DNA from: Cryobacterium breve | GTDB lineage: Bacteria; Actinomycetota; Actinomycetes; Actinomycetales; Microbacteriaceae | Assembly: GCF_004402375.1 (NCBI RefSeq) | Contig: NZ_SOGJ01000010.1 | Coordinates: 1 to 64,000, forward strand | Reading direction: 5' to 3' | DNA length: 64,000 nucleotides | In this document: one piece after another, positions 1 to 8,935 of the stretch | How positions within the stretch are numbered: position 1 is the stretch's first letter | Layout: the number at the start of each line of letters is the position of its first letter | Translations under genes and position numbers: made by a program | Notes under the pieces: generated by a model | Seen by the model: only the letters and a program-made list of their open reading frames with translations | What the model was told of the DNA's origin: nothing | Database searches by the model: none

Positions 1-132
1 CGCGGTGCCGTGCAGATCATGGCCCCACCCTGGCTCGAGACCGGGGCCCGCACATGGCGGAGCATCACGAAATCCCGCACCCGAATGACGGACGCCATCG
101 GACGCAAAAACATCGCCCGTGACGACCACTAG
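1..132 (+). CDS. C-terminal end of an unidentified protein (partial)
   Basis: Frame 1 is open from the window edge for 43 codons and stops at a TAG at 130-132. The encoded tail is basic (ends ...GRKNIARDDH). I recognise no family. It is cut by the window edge, so it could also be a chance open frame; the only support is that it is open up to 89 bases before the next gene on the same strand. Confidence 0.3.
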   Translation, partial: RGAVQIMAPPWLETGARTWRSITKSRTRMTDAIGRKNIARDDH

Positions 133-208
133 ACGGGTCTACCCCTGGTTCACAGCAGGCTCGATCGCCGAAGGCCTTGTTGCCCTGCACTCGAGGGTCC
201 CCCTCGCC

Positions 209-214
209 TAGGCT
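209..214 (+). promoter_or_regulatory. -10 hexamer TAGGCT, leaderless start
   Basis: TAGGCT fits the actinobacterial TANNNT -10 consensus and ends 6 nt before the ATG at 221, where no Shine-Dalgarno sequence is visible. Transcription would begin at or next to the start codon. No clear -35 box. Confidence 0.45.
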
Positions 215-220
215 GTAGGC

Positions 221-1231
221 ATGGAATTCCGCTATCTCGGTTCATCAGGCCTGAAAATCTCCGAAATCACCTACGGCAACTGGCTCACCCACGGTTCGCA
301 GGTCGAGAACGACATCGCCACGCAATGCGTGCACGCCGCGCTCGACGTGGGGATCACCAGCTTCGACACCGCCGACACCTACGCCAACACGAAAGCGGAG
401 TCCGTACTGGGCGACGCTCTCAAGGGGCAGCGCCGCGAGAGCCTCGAGATCTTCACCAAGGTCTACTGGCCCACCGGCCCCAAGGGCCACAACGATGTAG
501 GGCTGTCGCGCAAGCACATCATGGAGTCGATCAACGGGTCGCTCACCCGCCTGCAGACCGACTACGTCGACCTCTACCAGGCTCACCGTTACGACACCGA
601 GACCCCGCTGGAAGAAACCATGCAGGCCTTCGCCGACATCGTGCGGCAGGGCAAGGCGCTCTACATCGGCGTCAGCGAATGGACCGCCGCGCAGCTACGC
701 GCGGGACACGCCCTCTCGAAAGAACTGGGCTTCAGTCTGATCTCGAGCCAGCCGCAGTACTCGATGCTGTGGCGGGTCATCGAGGATGAGGTCGTTCCGA
801 CCTCCCGCGAACTCGGCGTCGGCCAGATCGTCTGGTCCCCCGTGGCTCAGGGCGTGCTCACCGGCAAGTACAAGCCGGGTCAGGCTCCGCCATCCGGCTC
901 ACGCGCCACCGATCTCAAGGGCGGCGCCGACATGATCAGCCGCTTCATGAACGACGACGTTCTCAGCCGGGTGCAGAAACTCGAACCGATCGCCGCCGAC
1001 CTCAACCTGTCGATGGCTCAGCTGGCCGTCGCCTGGGTGCTGCAGAACGACAATGTCTCGGCTGCCCTCGTCGGAGCGTCTCGCCCGGAGCAGGTGCGCG
1101 AGAACGTCAAGGCCGCAGGCGTGAAGATCCCGGCCGAGAGCATGAAGGAGATCGACGACACGCTCGGCGACGTCGTGGAACACGACTCGGCGATGACCTC
1201 GGCCACCGCGCCGCAGAGTCGTCCGGCGTAG
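221..1231 (+). CDS. aldo/keto reductase (Kv-beta-like)
   Basis: A 336-residue NADPH-dependent aldo/keto reductase, cytosolic, of the Kv-channel-beta/YghZ-like branch. Catalytic tetrad visible: D49 and Y54 in FDTADTY, K80 in FTKVYWP, H122 in DLYQAHRYD. The C-terminal cofactor region (ALVGASRPEQVREN) is intact. Full length for the family. The substrate cannot be deduced from sequence. It reads towards the amino-acid transporter operon and is separated from it by a long hairpin. The start is supported by a -10 hexamer 6 nt upstream, suggesting a leaderless message. Confidence 0.9.
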   Translation: MEFRYLGSSGLKISEITYGNWLTHGSQVENDIATQCVHAALDVGITSFDTADTYANTKAESVLGDALKGQRRESLEIFTKVYWPTGPKGHNDVGLSRKHIMESINGSLTRLQTDYVDLYQAHRYDTETPLEETMQAFADIVRQGKALYIGVSEWTAAQLRAGHALSKELGFSLISSQPQYSMLWRVIEDEVVPTSRELGVGQIVWSPVAQGVLTGKYKPGQAPPSGSRATDLKGGADMISRFMNDDVLSRVQKLEPIAADLNLSMAQLAVAWVLQNDNVSAALVGASRPEQVRENVKAAGVKIPAESMKEIDDTLGDVVEHDSAMTSATAPQSRPA

Positions 1232-1260
1232 CGCTCGACGCAACAAGCACCCGACGAACA

Positions 1261-1316
1261 TCGCCGTTCCTGCCGAGAGTCCCCCTACCAGCGGGAATTC
1301 TCGGCATGAACGGCGA
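1261..1316. terminator. bidirectional hairpin between convergent genes
   Basis: A long inverted repeat: left arm 1261-1278 and right arm 1299-1316 pair over about 17 bp with a single C/T mismatch, around a loop of about 20 nt. It lies between the convergent aldo/keto reductase and ABC ATPase genes. No T-run follows on either side, so it is probably an intrinsic-like or mRNA-stabilising 3' hairpin. Confidence 0.6.
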
Positions 1317-1349
1317 CGGTCGGTACGGTCTGGCGTCAGGGCGCGACGA

Positions 1350-2150
1350 CTAGAGAACCTTCGACAGGAACGCCTGCGTGCGCCGGTGCTGCGGGTTCGT
1401 CAGGATTTCGTCCGGGTCACCTGCCTCGACCACCACACCGCCGTCCATGAACACGAGCGAGTCGGCGACCTCTTTGGCGAAGCCCATCTCGTGGGTGACC
1501 ACGATCATGGTCATGCCCGATTTGGCGAGGCCCTTCATCACGTCGAGCACCTCGCCGACGAGCTCCGGGTCGAGCGCGCTGGTCGGCTCGTCGAAGAGCA
1601 TCAGCTTGGGTTCCATCGCGAGTGCGCGGGCGATCGCCACGCGCTGCTGCTGACCACCCGAGAGGTGCGCCGGATAATAGTTGGCGCGCTCGGCCAGACC
1701 CACGCGGGCCAACAGGTCGAGCGCGTTCTGCTCCACCTGCGCCTTCGGCAGTCCCTTCACCCGGATCGGAGCCTCCATCACGTTCTGCAGCGCCGTCATG
1801 TGCGGGAACAGGTTGAACCGCTGGAACACCATGCCGATGTCCCGGCGCTGCCGAGCCGCTTCCTTGGGTGCCATCTCGAAGAGCTTGCCGTTGGCCTCCC
1901 GGTAGCCGATCAGCTCGCCGTCGACACTGAGTCGACCTGCGGACAGCACCTCCAGGTGGTTGATGCAGCGGAGGAATGTGGACTTCCCCGACCCGCTGGG
2001 CCCGACCAGGCACATCACCTCGCCGCGCTTCACCTCCAGTGAGATGCTCTTGAGCACCTCGTTCGAACCGAAGCTCTTCGAGACCTGCTCGGCCAGGACC
2101 ATGGGCGGGACCGTGACGGATGCCCCGGCCCGCATGTTCACATCGGTCAT
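1350..2150 (-). CDS. polar amino-acid ABC transporter ATPase
   Basis: A 266-residue ATP-binding subunit of the GlnQ/HisP (PAAT) type. Walker [10 protein letters not shown] at about residues 50-58, signature LSGGQQQR, Walker [13 protein letters not shown] and switch VVTHE are all intact. It powers uptake through the permease encoded immediately upstream: the permease stop and this ATG overlap as ATGA (2147-2150), implying translational coupling. Last gene of a three-gene lipoprotein-permease-ATPase operon. The amino acid carried is not readable from sequence. Confidence 0.95.
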   Translation of the reverse strand: MTDVNMRAGASVTVPPMVLAEQVSKSFGSNEVLKSISLEVKRGEVMCLVGPSGSGKSTFLRCINHLEVLSAGRLSVDGELIGYREANGKLFEMAPKEAARQRRDIGMVFQRFNLFPHMTALQNVMEAPIRVKGLPKAQVEQNALDLLARVGLAERANYYPAHLSGGQQQRVAIARALAMEPKLMLFDEPTSALDPELVGEVLDVMKGLAKSGMTMIVVTHEMGFAKEVADSLVFMDGGVVVEAGDPDEILTNPQHRRTQAFLSKVL

Positions 2151-3181
2151 TTCACGCCTCCGGGGTTGACTGGTGGATCGTCCTGACGCGGCGGCACGAT
2201 CACTGACGGTTGCCCCGAACCGACGACGGGGACGACCCCGGTGAGGGTTCCCGTTCCGGTGCCCACGGCATCCTTACGGTCCGGCTGCCGGTCACCCACG
2301 CCGCGGGCGAACCGCTTCTCGAGGAAGTACTGGCCGACCATCAGGATGGACGTGAAGAAGAGATACCAGATCGACGCGACGATGAGAAGTGGGATCGGGT
2401 TGAAGGTCTCCGCGGAGATGTCCCGCGACCGGGTGAAGAGCTCGAAGCTGAACGGCACGGCCGTGACCAGCGACGTGGTCTTGAGCATCGAGATGACCTC
2501 GTTGCCCGTGGGCGGGATGATCACGCGCATCGACTGCGGCAGGATCACGCGCGTCATGGTCTGCGACCAGCTCATGCCGAGCGCGGTCGCCGCCTCTTCC
2601 TGGCCGCGGTCCACGGCGAGCAACCCGGCGCGCACGATCTCAGCCATATAGGCGGCCTCGTTCAGGGCCAGCCCGATGACGGCGATGGTGAACGTGCTCA
2701 GCGCCGCGTTGGTCTCGAAGGAGACCCACGGGTCCATGAACGGGATGCCGACGTCGATGCTCGAGTAGATCAGCGAGATCAGACCCCAGATCGTCAGCTG
2801 CACGTAGACCGGGGTGCCGCGAAAGATCCACAGGTAGAACCAGGCCAGGCTCTTCACCACGGGGTTCGGTGAGAGGCGCATGACGGCCAGGACCACCCCG
2901 AGGACGATCGCGATCACCATCGAGTACACGGTCAGCTGCAGGGTCACGACGGCCGCCTGCGAGATGCGGCGGTCGAAGAGGTACTTGCCCACGGCCGGCC
3001 AGTCGTAGGCCGGCCGGAGCGCGGCGTCGACGACGACGGAGACGAAGATCACGACGAGCAGAACGGCGAACACCATCCGCCACGGATGCCGCAGCTTGAT
3101 GGCCTTGATGGGCGCCGATCTGGCCGGTTCCACGGCCGGGACAGTTTCCCCGCCCGTGGTCGGAGGAGTTGTGGTGCTCAC
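2147..3181 (-). CDS. polar amino-acid ABC transporter permease
   Basis: A 344-residue HisM/GlnP-type inner-membrane permease. A cytoplasmic N-terminus precedes a first membrane segment (residues about 33-53), then the BPD_transp_1 core with the EAA-loop region around [21 protein letters not shown], which contacts the ATPase. The C-terminus is a longer, low-complexity hydrophilic tail (about residues 300-344) than usual. It starts 3 nt after the binding-protein stop codon and overlaps the ATPase start by 4 nt. Confidence 0.93.
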   Translation of the reverse strand: MSTTTPPTTGGETVPAVEPARSAPIKAIKLRHPWRMVFAVLLVVIFVSVVVDAALRPAYDWPAVGKYLFDRRISQAAVVTLQLTVYSMVIAIVLGVVLAVMRLSPNPVVKSLAWFYLWIFRGTPVYVQLTIWGLISLIYSSIDVGIPFMDPWVSFETNAALSTFTIAVIGLALNEAAYMAEIVRAGLLAVDRGQEEAATALGMSWSQTMTRVILPQSMRVIIPPTGNEVISMLKTTSLVTAVPFSFELFTRSRDISAETFNPIPLLIVASIWYLFFTSILMVGQYFLEKRFARGVGDRQPDRKDAVGTGTGTLTGVVPVVGSGQPSVIVPPRQDDPPVNPGGVK

Positions 3182-3184
3182 GCG

Positions 3185-4081
3185 TTATCCGTTCGACGCC
3201 GCGTTGATCGTGATCGTCTCGATCGCACCATCCGCAACGCCCCACTTGTCGAGAATGTCACCGTAGGTGCCGTCATCGACCATTGACTGCAGTGCGGCCT
3301 GTACGGCCTTGGTCAGCTCGGAATCCTTCGCGACCACGATGCCGTACGGCGCCACGTCGAAGGTCTCGCCGGCAGCCTGCAGCTTGCCCTCGGTCTGGGC
3401 GATTGCGTAGAACGTCACGGGCGAGTCGGCGCTGAGTGCGTCGGCCTGGCCCAGCACGACCGCGTTGGTGGCCTGGTCCTGGGTGTCGTACTTCAGCTTG
3501 TCGATCGGCGGCTTGCCGGCCGCGACGCAGGCGTCGCTCTTGGCCGGCACCTCCTCGGTGTCCTCGTAGGTCGTGGCCTGCACGGCGACCTTGAGCCCGC
3601 ACGCGTTATCGGGGTCGACGTCGTTACCGGTGGCGGAGGCCCACTGAATGCCGGCGACGTAGTAGTTGACGAAGTCGACCTGCTCTTCACGCTCGACCGT
3701 GTCGGTGAAGGAGGACGCCCCGATGTCGGCTTTGCCACCGGTGACGCTCGGGATGATGTTGTCGAACTTCGCGACCTGGAATTCCGCGGTCAGGCCCAGC
3801 TTGCCCGCGATCGCACTGGCGATCTCAATGCCCCAACCGATCGGCTCACCGGCTTCGTTCTTGAATTCGTTGGGCGCGTACGTAGGGTCAGTGCCGACGA
3901 CGAGCTGGCCGGAGTCTGCGACCTCGGCCGGCAACAGCGCGGCCGCGGCCTCATCGACGGCGATTTCGCTGCCGGAGCCGGTTGTCGCACCGTCCGTGGC
4001 AACCGTGGAGTTGTCCACGCAGCCGGTGAGCAGGAGGACCGTGACGGCGGCGAGAGCCGGGAGCAGGTATTGAGCGCGCAT
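3185..4081 (-). CDS. amino-acid ABC transporter substrate-binding lipoprotein
   Basis: A 298-residue extracytoplasmic solute-binding protein (SBP_bac_3 family). Signal peptide with lipobox LLTGC gives lipidation at C21. The family fold is recognisable from DPTYAPNEFKNEAGE near the N-terminus through GKADIGASSFTDTVERE in the middle. I chose the ATG at 4081 rather than the longer frame to 4234, because it begins the signal peptide and has AAGAAGG about 6 nt upstream. First gene of the importer operon. Confidence 0.93.
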   Translation of the reverse strand: MRAQYLLPALAAVTVLLLTGCVDNSTVATDGATTGSGSEIAVDEAAAALLPAEVADSGQLVVGTDPTYAPNEFKNEAGEPIGWGIEIASAIAGKLGLTAEFQVAKFDNIIPSVTGGKADIGASSFTDTVEREEQVDFVNYYVAGIQWASATGNDVDPDNACGLKVAVQATTYEDTEEVPAKSDACVAAGKPPIDKLKYDTQDQATNAVVLGQADALSADSPVTFYAIAQTEGKLQAAGETFDVAPYGIVVAKDSELTKAVQAALQSMVDDGTYGDILDKWGVADGAIETITINAASNG

Positions 4082-4321
4082 TGCGAAACCTTCTTCGTGG
4101 TTGTCGGATGTTGCTGGTTCGTCTTTGAGGTCCGTTAACGGAATTCGACAAATGCGAGCATATAACAGCTCCGAGAAGCCGATTCCGTGCGCAGATAACG
4201 TTTTGGGCCAGCCCAACTGAGCGTGGACGGGCATCCTCAGGTCCCAGTATGACCGGAAGCGTGTTTCGCGCGGATTTCACGCCCACGCCTCCGGACGAAC
4301 ATCCGACAACCGGCGTCGGGG

Positions 4322-4593
4322 CTACCCGAGCGCGTCAGTCGCCGGAGCCGCTTCGGAGAGCAGCGCGTCATAGTCGTCGATGCCCCAGGTGAGAGACAAC
4401 CCGGTGGGCGGCGAAACCGACGCGATCAACGCGGCACCCACCGGCGATGCGACCGCTCCATTCTGCACCTGCGGCCGGGGCTGCGCGTCGGCCGCCGATA
4501 GAAAGGACTCGGATTCTTCCGCAGTCGAACCGAAGTTGACCAGCACGTCGCTGTCGCTCTGCTCGAGCTGCTCGTAGCTCAACGTATGGTTGC
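4322..4593 (-). pseudogene. C-terminal fragment of iron-siderophore binding protein
   Basis: About 85 codons on the minus strand resemble the C-terminal lobe of FhuD/FepB-type siderophore-binding proteins: LSYEQLEQSDSDVLVN, then PQVQNGAVASPVG, then PTGLSLTWGIDDYDALL before the stop. The N-terminal two thirds, including any signal peptide, is absent. The sequence begins abruptly at about 4593, exactly where a FecCD permease fragment in another frame ends, so this looks like the right side of a deletion junction. It has no start of its own and should be non-functional. Confidence 0.72.
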
Positions 4594-4791
4594 AACCGGT
4601 ACCGGCAGTTCGCGCAGGATCGTGTGGTCGGTCGAAGTCGGATCGGGCGCGAGCAGCGCACTCCAGACGGTCTTCAACGGGATGCCCAGAGCACCGACAG
4701 CCAGCGAGGCCACGATCGCCGCGGCCAGAACCAGCAGGGCCGACTGCAGCCCCATCGTCAGCGGGCGTGAGCGCAGGCGAACGCAAAGCCG
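4579..4791 (-). pseudogene. N-terminal fragment of FecCD-type siderophore permease
   Basis: From an ATG at 4755 (with open basic codons back to the sulfurtransferase stop) the minus strand encodes the first membrane helix and first loop of a FecCD permease: LLVLAAAIVASLAVGA, then IPLKTVWSALLAPD, then TILRELPVP, where the family normally continues R-x-L. The frame stops at 4579-4581 about 58 residues in, against roughly 330 in the family. The next bases belong to a binding-protein tail in a different frame, so a deletion removed the rest of the permease and the start of its neighbour. Confidence 0.68.
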
Positions 4792-5631
4792 TCAGGCCGC
4801 CGGGCCCCCGGTTTCGACCGGACGATCGGGCAGGTTGGACCACTGCGACCAGGAGCCTGGATACAGAGCCGGCTCGAACCCGGCGATGGCGAGCGCAGCC
4901 GCCTCGTGGGCGGCGGTGACACCCGAACCGCAGTAGACGCCCACGGCGCTGTGCGCCGTCAGACCGAGCGCCTCGAATCTGGCGCGCAATTCGTGCGCCG
5001 GGCGAAAGCATCCGTCGGCGGTGAGGTTGTCGGAGGTGGGCGCGCTGATCGCACCGGGGATATGACCTGCCCGAGGGTCGATCGGCTCCGCGTCACCGCG
5101 GTAGCGCTCCGCGGCGCGGGCGTCGAGGAGCGCGCCGTTGCTCGCCAGGCGGGCGGCGGCATCCGCGTCGAGCACGGGCAGAACTCCGTCCACGAGGCTG
5201 ACCGTGCCCGGCCGGATCGGTTCCTCGCCGACGGTGACGGGCAGGCCCGCAGCCCGCCAGGCGGCGAGCGCCCCGTCGAGCAGCAGCACGTCGCGCACGC
5301 CCGCGTGGCGCAGCAGCCACCACGCGCGGCCGGCCGACACCCCGCCCAGGTCGTCGTAGACCACGACCGTGTCGCCGTCTGCGAGACCCCAGCGGCGCGC
5401 GGCGGCCTGCAGCGCCGAGCGGGTCGGCAACGGATGCCGCCCGTCACCCGCATCCCCGCGGGCGGCAAGCTCGGTCTCGAGGTCAACGTAGGCGGCGCCC
5501 GGGATGTGGCCGGCCAGATATTCGGCGTGGCCGGGCGGTCCGCCCAGCTTCCAACGCACGTCCAGCACTCGGATGTCGCTTCGCGCCCGGAGCGCCGCTG
5601 CCAGTTCGTGGGGCGTGATCAGTATTCGCAC
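4792..5631 (-). CDS. sseA: 3-mercaptopyruvate/thiosulfate sulfurtransferase (two rhodanese domains)
   Basis: A 279-residue double-rhodanese protein. The N-terminal domain (about 8-127) has lost its cysteine (VVVYDDLGG), as is normal; the C-terminal domain (about 150-272) carries the catalytic loop VYCGSGVTAAH with C234. The CGSGVT loop is closer to 3-mercaptopyruvate than thiosulfate sulfurtransferases. Cytosolic sulfur transfer, possibly cyanide detoxification or cysteine catabolism. The remnants of a siderophore importer directly follow its stop codon. Confidence 0.88.
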   Translation of the reverse strand: MRILITPHELAAALRARSDIRVLDVRWKLGGPPGHAEYLAGHIPGAAYVDLETELAARGDAGDGRHPLPTRSALQAAARRWGLADGDTVVVYDDLGGVSAGRAWWLLRHAGVRDVLLLDGALAAWRAAGLPVTVGEEPIRPGTVSLVDGVLPVLDADAAARLASNGALLDARAAERYRGDAEPIDPRAGHIPGAISAPTSDNLTADGCFRPAHELRARFEALGLTAHSAVGVYCGSGVTAAHEAAALAIAGFEPALYPGSWSQWSNLPDRPVETGGPAA

Positions 5632-5655
5632 GCGCTCACGCTACCTCGGCGGACG

Positions 5656-5661
5656 TAGACT
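5656..5661 (+). promoter_or_regulatory. -10 hexamer TAGACT, leaderless start
   Basis: TAGACT ends 7 nt before the GTG at 5669; no ribosome-binding site is visible. It lies in the 37-bp gap between divergent genes. Confidence 0.45.
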
Positions 5662-5668
5662 CGAGTAA

Positions 5669-6880
5669 GTGAGCAGCTACTGGACCCTCTTGAAGACACC
5701 GGGCGTAGCTCGCGTCATCGCCGCGCAACTGACCGCACGTTTCCCGTTCGGGATGCTGTCGCTGGCGTTCTTGATTCATATCGAGCAGGTCTACGATTCC
5801 TATGGCGCCGCCGGCCTCGTGCTCGGCGCCATGAGCATCGGCCAGGCCATCGCCGGGCCGCTGACCAGCCGATTGATGGGCCGCTGGGGCATGCGCCCGG
5901 TCATCACGGCCACCCTCGTGGTGTGCGCAACCTCCATCGTCACGATGGCCCTGGTCACCATGCCCATCTGGGCGTTGATGGCCATCGGCATGGTTGCCGG
6001 GCTGTCCACGCCGCCGATCCAGCCTGCCGTGCGCACCATCTATCCGAAGATCGTCAACTCACGCCAGCTCACGCCGCTTTTCTCGCTGGACGCGTCGGCC
6101 CAGGAGATCATTTGGGTGCTGGGCCCGGTGATCGCAACGTTCGTGGCCATCCAGGTCAGCTCGGTCGCCGGCATCCTGCTCGCCGCGGTGTTCCTGATCG
6201 GAGGCGGCATCTGGTTCCTGGTGCTGCCCGAGGTCGGCCGCGTGCGCATTCCGCGCAGCCGCCGCAAACTCGGTGTCGTGCTCAAGCGGCCAGCTGTCAT
6301 GCTCAGCACAATCGTCGGCTTCATGCTGGTGGCCGCCTGCGCCGCGGTCGAGGCCGGCGTGGTAGCTGCGTTCGGCCACGGCAGTTCGGACTCCGGCTGG
6401 GTGCTCGGCATCTTCGCAACCGGATCGCTGATCGGCGGCCTCGCCCTCGGGCACGCTCCGATCGGTCCGTGGGCGCTCGCGGGACGCATGCTGATCGTCA
6501 CCGTCGGCTTGGGCCTCGCCGCCATCGGCAACCTCAGCTTCTGGTGGCTCGCCGCCACTCTGCTGGTGGCGGGCATCGGCATCGCACCCGCGTTCGCCGT
6601 GCTGTTCGGCATCGTCTCCGCGAGCGTCAAGTTCAGCGATACCGCGGAAGCCTACGGCTGGGTGGGCACCGGCCAGCTGATGGGGGCAGCCATGGGCTCA
6701 GCCATCGCCGGATTCATGATCGACCAGAGCGGTGCCACGGCCGCCATCCTGGTCGCCGCCGGCTTTGCGGCGCTCGGCACGATCATCCCCGCGCTCGGCC
6801 GCCGCTGGCACCCTGACCTCCGAGGTCGCGACGCCAGCCCCCTCCCCGACACCGCCCCCATCCAGGTGCAGGTCTCCTGA
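5669..6880 (+). CDS. MFS transporter, 12-TM exporter-like
   Basis: A 403-residue major facilitator superfamily protein with a dozen hydrophobic segments in two halves, separated by a cationic cytoplasmic loop (about residues 191-204, RVRIPRSRRKLGVV). The motif-A-like loop GPLTSRLMGRWGMRPV sits between the second and third helices. Resembles drug/sugar efflux proteins of the YdhP/SetA-like kind, but I cannot assign a substrate. GTG start, preceded by a -10 hexamer and no Shine-Dalgarno sequence. Divergent from the sulfurtransferase gene. Confidence 0.85.
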   Translation: MSSYWTLLKTPGVARVIAAQLTARFPFGMLSLAFLIHIEQVYDSYGAAGLVLGAMSIGQAIAGPLTSRLMGRWGMRPVITATLVVCATSIVTMALVTMPIWALMAIGMVAGLSTPPIQPAVRTIYPKIVNSRQLTPLFSLDASAQEIIWVLGPVIATFVAIQVSSVAGILLAAVFLIGGGIWFLVLPEVGRVRIPRSRRKLGVVLKRPAVMLSTIVGFMLVAACAAVEAGVVAAFGHGSSDSGWVLGIFATGSLIGGLALGHAPIGPWALAGRMLIVTVGLGLAAIGNLSFWWLAATLLVAGIGIAPAFAVLFGIVSASVKFSDTAEAYGWVGTGQLMGAAMGSAIAGFMIDQSGATAAILVAAGFAALGTIIPALGRRWHPDLRGRDASPLPDTAPIQVQVS

Positions 6881-6991
6881 CCGCATCAAGCGCCGCTCGG
6901 TGAACTGGCACCTGTGAGTGGTTGGCTACCGGGCCTACCCGTCGAACGTGTCGGTTCATGCCCCGCCGGCGAGATCAACGCGAGGACGAGG

Positions 6992-6997
6992 TTAGAT
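6992..6997 (+). promoter_or_regulatory. -10 hexamer TTAGAT, leaderless start
   Basis: TTAGAT ends 6 nt before the ATG at 7004. This decides the start: longer in-frame starts upstream would encode a non-conserved extension. Confidence 0.4.
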
Positions 6998-7003
6998 GGG
7001 TAC

Positions 7004-7828
7004 ATGACGTTCTCACCGCTGCTCGCCCTCCGTGACGGCCACCGCATCCCCCAGCTCGGGCTCGGCGTCTACAAGATTCCGGATGCCACAGCCGCCGACG
7101 CCGTGCAGGTCGCCCTGGAAGCGGGTTACCGCCACATCGACACTGCCGCGCTCTACGACAACGAGGCAGGTGTCGGCCAGGGTGTCGCCCGCTCCGGTCT
7201 GCCGCGCGAGGACGTGTTCGTCACCACCAAAGTCTGGAATGACCAGCACGGCTACGACGCCACCCTGCGCGCCTTCGACGTCAGCCTCGGCAAGCTCGGG
7301 CTCGATTACGTCGACCTCTACCTGGTCCACTGGCCCGCACCCCGGCAGAACCTCTTCGTCGACACCTGGCGTGCCCTCGAGACCCTTCGTGCCTCGGGTC
7401 GCGCCCGGTCCATCGGCGTGTCCAACTTCCATACCCACCATCTGGACCGCCTGCTCGCCGAAACGGATGTCGTTCCGGTCATCAACCAGGTGGAGCTGCA
7501 CCCGTGGTTGCAGCAGTCCGCCGTGCGCGAGTACGACGCGGCCAACGGCATCCTGACCGAGGCTTGGTCACCGCTGGCCCGAGGCCGCGCGATCGGCAAC
7601 GAGACCCTCGACGCCATCGGCGCCCGGCACGGGAAGTCGGCCGCGCAGGTGGTGATCCGCTGGCATCTCGAGCTGGGAAATGTGGTGATTCCGAAGTCGG
7701 TGACGCCCCTGCGCATCCGGGAGAACTTCGACGTCTTCGACTTCACTCTCACGCCCGCCGACCATGCGGCCATCGCCGCCCTCGATTCCGACGAGCGCAC
7801 CGGCAAAGACCCCGACGACCTGGACTGA
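7004..7828 (+). CDS. aldo/keto reductase (AKR5, diketogluconate-reductase-like)
   Basis: A 274-residue cytosolic NADPH-dependent reductase. Tetrad D46 and Y51 (HIDTAALYDNE), K76 (VTTKVW), H109 (DLYLVHWP); the cofactor motif VVIPKSVTPLRIREN is typical of AKR5 and of 2,5-diketo-D-gluconate reductases. I start at 7004 because the family begins at this point, just before a beta-hairpin (LRDGHRIPQLGLGVYKI). The natural substrate is unknown. Second of three aldo/keto reductases within 9 kb. Confidence 0.88.
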   Translation: MTFSPLLALRDGHRIPQLGLGVYKIPDATAADAVQVALEAGYRHIDTAALYDNEAGVGQGVARSGLPREDVFVTTKVWNDQHGYDATLRAFDVSLGKLGLDYVDLYLVHWPAPRQNLFVDTWRALETLRASGRARSIGVSNFHTHHLDRLLAETDVVPVINQVELHPWLQQSAVREYDAANGILTEAWSPLARGRAIGNETLDAIGARHGKSAAQVVIRWHLELGNVVIPKSVTPLRIRENFDVFDFTLTPADHAAIAALDSDERTGKDPDDLD

Positions 7829-7939
7829 CACCGTCACCGGATCGGGCAGGCGGCCGCACGTCGCGGTCGGCTCGTCCCGGTGCGGAGCATCCCGAGCAAC
7901 GGGCGCTGTCGACCGGAACGATGACAGTCAGGTGCGGTG

Positions 7940-8935
7940 CTACCAGCGGGGGTGGATCTGGTCGCGCAACATCCGGTCGTAGATGTCCTGCACGCCCGCA
8001 TTGAAGGCGAGACTGAGCGGGGCGACCGAGGCGGCGGCCGCGTTGCCGCGCGCCTGCTGCACGGAGCGCGCCCCGGGGATGACCGAGCTGACGCCGTCGA
8101 TCTGGGCCACCCAGGCCAGAGCAGCCTGCGCGGGAGTGACCTCCCCGGGCAGAGAGCCTACGAGCGCCGTGAATTCCGCGGCGGCCGCCAGTCCGGTCTC
8201 GTAGTCAACGCCGGAGAAGGTCTCGCCCACGTCGAAGGCGCTGCCGTCGCGGTTGTAGTTGCGGTGGTCGTCCGCCGCGAAGGTGGTCTCTCGGGTGTAC
8301 TTGCCGGTGAGCAGGCCACTCGCCAGCGGCACGCGGGCGATGATGCCCACCCCTGCGGCGCGTGCAGCAGGCACGACGGCCTCGAGGGGCTTGAGCCGGA
8401 ATGCGTTCAGGATGATCTGCACACTCGCCAGGCCCGGGCGCTCGATCGCCGCCAGCGCCTGGTCGCAGGTCTCGACGCTCACCCCGTAGGCGGCGATTGC
8501 GCCCTCTGCAACAAGCGTGTCGAGTGCGTCGTAGACCTGGTCGGACTCGATCACGTCGGTGGGAGGGCAGTGCAGTTGCACGAGGTGCAGAGTGTCCATG
8601 CCGAGGTTCGTGCGCGACCGGTCGGTCCACGCCCGGAAGTTCGCCAGCGTGTAGTTCTCGGCCAGTTGGTCGACCCGGCGGCCCATTTTGGTGGCCACGG
8701 TGATCACATCGCCGACGTCCCTTCCGGCGAGGAAGCGGCCGATGATCTGCTCGCTGCGTCCGTCGCCGTAGACGTCGGCGGTGTCGAAGAAGGTGGTTCC
8801 GGCGTCGACGGATGCTGCGAGCACCTCGGTCGCGTCGGCCTCCGACACGTCACCCCAGTCCGCGCCCAGCTGCCAAGTTCCGAGCCCGATCACAGAGACG
8901 GTTCTGCCGGTTCTTCCGAGGATGCGTGTGTCCAT
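7940..8935 (-). CDS. aldo/keto reductase (third of three)
   Basis: A 331-residue aldo/keto reductase with D51 and Y56 (FFDTADVYGDG), K83 (VATKMGRR) and H122 (LVQLHCPP). The cofactor segment SSVIPGARSVQQARGN is intact. It is only distantly related to the other two in the window, so this is not a recent tandem duplication. Its first 46 bases overlap the 3' end of the upstream hydrolase gene on the same strand, suggesting translational coupling and possibly linked substrates. Confidence 0.88.
   Translation of the reverse strand: MDTRILGRTGRTVSVIGLGTWQLGADWGDVSEADATEVLAASVDAGTTFFDTADVYGDGRSEQIIGRFLAGRDVGDVITVATKMGRRVDQLAENYTLANFRAWTDRSRTNLGMDTLHLVQLHCPPTDVIESDQVYDALDTLVAEGAIAAYGVSVETCDQALAAIERPGLASVQIILNAFRLKPLEAVVPAARAAGVGIIARVPLASGLLTGKYTRETTFAADDHRNYNRDGSAFDVGETFSGVDYETGLAAAAEFTALVGSLPGEVTPAQAALAWVAQIDGVSSVIPGARSVQQARGNAAAASVAPLSLAFNAGVQDIYDRMLRDQIHPRW

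Noticed and set aside
4322-5011. A 229-residue minus-strand gene
   Set aside because: Its first half is an out-of-frame reading of the sulfurtransferase gene; only the last 85 or so codons resemble a protein, a transport-protein fragment.
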